The notes under the pieces were generated by a model that was not told the DNA's origin, searched no databases, and worked only from the letters and a program-made list of their open reading frames with translations. The translations under genes were made by a program, and so were the position numbers. From Gammaproteobacteria bacterium (GTDB lineage: Bacteria; Pseudomonadota; Gammaproteobacteria; HK1), in contig JAGRHX010000655.1 of NCBI GenBank assembly GCA_020444775.1, positions 1 to 6,995 on the forward strand: a stretch of 6,995 nucleotides of DNA, written 5' to 3'. Within the stretch, counting starts at the first letter, position 1; every line of letters begins with the position of its first letter. This document shows positions 4,948-6,995 of this stretch, piece after piece.

Positions 4948-6569
4948 GATGTCTCCTCGCTTGGCTGGTATCGAATCGGTGTCAGCGTGAGCTCGCCGCG
5001 TCTGGCGCGCTCGACGAGCTCACGTTTGAGGATCTTACCGCTCGCGGTGAGTGGGAAACCCTCGACACGCAGGAAGTACTCCGGCATGTCATAGCGCGAG
5101 ACGCCCTGTTTGCCGAGATGCGCGAGCAGCTCGGCTGGCTCCGCGCTGCCTTCGATTGCGATACAGGCACGCTCGCCCAGCCGTTCGTCGGGCACGGCGA
5201 AGATCGCGACCTTGTCGACCCGCGGATGGCGCACCGCGACGGCTTCCACGTGGCTTGGATAGATATTGTGCCCACCGCGAATGACCATGTCCTTGAGCCT
5301 GCCCACCACGTGCAGATTGCCCTGCTCGTCGAGCGAGCCAAGATCTCCGGACAAGAACCAACCGTCGCGATTGAAGCTCGACTCGGTCGCCTCCTGATTC
5401 CCGAAATAACCCAACATCAACGCCGCGCCATGGCCACCAATCTGTCCGACCTCGTTCACGCCGAGCTCGATGTCCGGATTCTCGCTGTCGAAGATGCGGA
5501 TGGCGTAGGCCGGGCCGCCCCGACCGCAGGTCTGAACAATCGTCTCGGTGTCGTCATCTGGATGGGTGTACTGGTGCGAGGAGTTCTCGGTCATGCCGTA
5601 GACGTTCTGCGGCTTGATCCCCTGCTCGACGAAGGCCGCGGCAACGCTCGGTGGGATCGGCGAGCCGGCCATGTAGAAGGTCTGCACGTCACCGAGCCGC
5701 GCGAGCTCACGCCGCTGTTGCTCGGCCAGCATGTCCATGGCGTGGGTGGGGACCCCCATCACGTAGGTGGCGGCGGTCTCAATCAACCAATCCAGCTTGC
5801 TCTGCCCGGCAGGTGGATCGTCGATGATCAGCTCGCAGCCGGAGAGCAACCACTGCGATACGGCCACCCACGCGATGTGATGCGACAGCGGACTGAGGGT
5901 CAGCAGGCGGGTGCGCGTGTCCACGCCCCAATCGCGCACCATGTCGCGCGGATTGGCCATCAGCGTGTTGCTCGAATGCATTACGCACTTGGGAGCCCCC
6001 GTCGTACCGGAGGTGAAGGCCAGATAGGCAACGGTATCGGGGTCCGAGTGCGGTGGTGCAGGCGGTGCTGGACCAGCCTGTGGCAGACCGGCGGCGGCAT
6101 CGTAGACCTTGCGCAGCACGGGCAGATCGGCGAGGCGTTCCTCGAGTGACACCTGCGCGCCGTCCGCGCCCCATCCCGGCTCGGTGATGAAGGCCGCGCT
6201 GCCCAGACGCCCGAGCAGCTCGACGATCTCCGCGACCGTGTAGGTGCGATGCAAGGAGGGATTGCAGGCATAGCCCTGTCGTGAGCATGCGAGAAAGGCA
6301 ATCACGGCTTCGTTTCGATTCGACATCCACAGCGATACACGATCGCCAGGCGTCAGACCGGCCTCATTCAGATCCGCGGCCAGCGCATCGGCACGCACCT
6401 GCACCTCGCGCCAGCTCAGCGCGCCACGCGAATCTCGCAGTGCGAGCGCTTCGGGGCGCGCCTGGGCGTGCTGTGCCAGCAGCGTGTAGAAGGTGTCAGC
6501 CTGCCACAGCCCGCGCGCGTAGTGCTCGCGAGCCCGGGCAGGGTGGTGCAAGGTCAGAAAAGCACGCAT
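4944..6569 (-). CDS. aliA: AMP-forming acyl-CoA ligase, AliA-like (cyclohexanecarboxylate-CoA ligase)
   Basis: A 541-residue ANL-superfamily ligase that activates a carboxylic acid with ATP and CoA to the acyl-CoA, AMP and PPi. Motifs in order: the phosphate-binding loop FTSGTTGAPK (185-194), LSPLSHHIAW (225-234), YGMTE (324-328), WFLSGDLG (404-411), the hinge GRLKDMVIRGGHNIYP (423-438), and the catalytic lysine Lys512 in ASGKILKRE. All catalytic elements are intact and the length is usual. Segments such as KCVMHSSNTLMAN, SHQYTHPDDD and CGRGGPAYAIRIFD recall the AliA ligases of cyclohexanecarboxylate degraders rather than fatty-acid ligases; this is from memory, not a search. The start at 6569 follows a modest GAGG and gives a normal N-terminus. 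A 55-bp gap separates it from the upstream crotonase gene, and it overlaps the hydratase by 4 bases. Best current reading: entry step of alicyclic acid breakdown; related cyclic acids are possible. Confidence 0.85.
   Translation of the reverse strand: MRAFLTLHHPARAREHYARGLWQADTFYTLLAQHAQARPEALALRDSRGALSWREVQVRADALAADLNEAGLTPGDRVSLWMSNRNEAVIAFLACSRQGYACNPSLHRTYTVAEIVELLGRLGSAAFITEPGWGADGAQVSLEERLADLPVLRKVYDAAAGLPQAGPAPPAPPHSDPDTVAYLAFTSGTTGAPKCVMHSSNTLMANPRDMVRDWGVDTRTRLLTLSPLSHHIAWVAVSQWLLSGCELIIDDPPAGQSKLDWLIETAATYVMGVPTHAMDMLAEQQRRELARLGDVQTFYMAGSPIPPSVAAAFVEQGIKPQNVYGMTENSSHQYTHPDDDTETIVQTCGRGGPAYAIRIFDSENPDIELGVNEVGQIGGHGAALMLGYFGNQEATESSFNRDGWFLSGDLGSLDEQGNLHVVGRLKDMVIRGGHNIYPSHVEAVAVRHPRVDKVAIFAVPDERLGERACIAIEGSAEPAELLAHLGKQGVSRYDMPEYFLRVEGFPLTASGKILKRELVERARRGELTLTPIRYQPSEETS
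4953..4958 (-). promoter_or_regulatory. Strong ribosome binding site of the hydratase gene
   Basis: GAGGAG on the minus strand stands five bases before the ATG at 4947, within the last codons of the ligase gene. It is the only strong Shine-Dalgarno at the operon's overlapping junctions, which suggests fresh initiation here in addition to coupling. Confidence 0.75.
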
Positions 6570-6624
6570 CTATTCGGGCCTCGCGGTGCTCGTACACGGA
6601 ACATCGATGACATCCGACCGCCGA

Positions 6625-6995
6625 TCAATGACCGAACTCGTCGGCGTCCGGCGCGCGTCGCTCGGCAAACGACTTGTTCAGCTCCTTCGCTTCCCGACCG
6701 GGCAGATAGCCGGCGAGCAGCAGGTCATGGGCCATACGGCTGAGGCCGGACACGCCACCGTGACGGGCGTTGAACGCCGCCTTCACCGAGGCCAGCGCAA
6801 AGCTTCCCCTGGCGGCGACCTCCTCGGCGAACTTGCGGGTTTCCGCGGCCAGCGCTTCGTCGGGGACCACGCGGTTGATGAGCCCCAGCTCGAGCGCCTC
6901 ACGCGCCGTCAGTTTGGGGTTGCAGTACCACATCTCCTTGGCCTTCTTCTTACCGACCAGGTCCTCCAGATACCAGGTGCCATAGCCGGCATCGA
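6625..6995 (-). CDS. badI: BadI/MenB-like ring-opening crotonase, 5' end cut by window edge
   Basis: The last 122 codons of a minus-strand gene, entering from the right edge and ending at TGA 6625-6627. The visible part begins DAGYGTWYLEDLVGKKKAKE, continues with AREALELGLINRVVP and ends in the crotonase C-terminal region (NKSFAERRAPD). DAGYGT followed by KKAKEMWY is characteristic of the MenB/BadI branch (MenB has DAGYGS, with the Asp as an active-site residue) rather than of hydratases, which have PGxGGTQR there. BadI hydrolytically opens 2-ketocyclohexanecarboxyl-CoA to pimeloyl-CoA, which completes the pathway of the neighbouring genes. The final 40 residues (AHDLLLAGYLPGREAKE) differ from what I remember of BadI, so the substrate may not be the same. 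Internal ATGs such as 6933 are not starts, since the conserved family motif lies upstream of them. A menaquinone MenB is unlikely given the neighbours. Confidence 0.72.
   Translation of the reverse strand, partial: DAGYGTWYLEDLVGKKKAKEMWYCNPKLTAREALELGLINRVVPDEALAAETRKFAEEVAARGSFALASVKAAFNARHGGVSGLSRMAHDLLLAGYLPGREAKELNKSFAERRAPDADEFGH

Noticed and set aside
5118..6149. 343-codon plus-strand open frame opposite the ligase
   Set aside because: Antisense shadow; the ligase on the minus strand has every catalytic motif intact.
1..6995. CRISPR array, tRNA/rRNA genes, insertion sequence or phage genes
   Set aside because: No regularly spaced repeats, no tRNA-like cloverleaf segments noticed, and no transposase or phage-type protein in any frame.

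Overview
The window is GC-rich DNA, typical of a proteobacterium with a high-GC genome; nothing in it fixes the genus. Nearly all of it from position 810 rightward is a tightly packed minus-strand gene cluster, transcribed from right to left. Its genes encode acyl-CoA enzymes that fit activation, dehydrogenation, hydration, oxidation and hydrolytic ring opening of an alicyclic carboxylic acid. The closest known model is the cyclohexanecarboxylate pathway (AliA, AliB, BadK, BadH, BadI) that ends in pimeloyl-CoA.

In transcription order, right to left: the C-terminal part of a BadI/MenB-like ring-opening crotonase (cut by the right edge, ends 6625); after a 55-bp gap, an AliA-like acyl-CoA ligase (6569-4944); a BadK-like enoyl-CoA hydratase (4947-4177); a short-chain dehydrogenase in the BadH position but not resembling BadH in detail (4184-3474); an AliB-like acyl-CoA dehydrogenase (3474-2308); a 3-hydroxyacyl-CoA dehydrogenase (2311-1433); and a 208-residue protein that looks like the second, non-catalytic half of PaaH-type dehydrogenases (1436-810). 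From the ligase to the last gene every junction overlaps by 1 to 8 bases, so the six genes are almost certainly one translationally coupled operon. No promoter for it is visible; it must lie beyond the right edge.

Proposed flow (inference from families and context): the ligase makes the CoA ester, the acyl-CoA dehydrogenase puts in the 1,2 double bond, the hydratase adds water, the SDR or the 3-hydroxyacyl-CoA dehydrogenase oxidises the ring beta-hydroxyl, and the BadI-like enzyme opens the ring. The 3-hydroxyacyl-CoA dehydrogenase could also serve later beta-oxidation of the dicarboxylyl-CoA. A substituted or different alicyclic acid is possible.

Left of the operon lies about 640 bp (170-809) with no gene I can support, but with several small repeats, including a clean interrupted hairpin at 230-270. 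At the left edge, also on the minus strand, begins a small secreted cysteine-rich protein of the bufferin-precursor type (BufA-like metallophore), with a strong ribosome binding site; its C-terminus and any modification genes lie outside the window.
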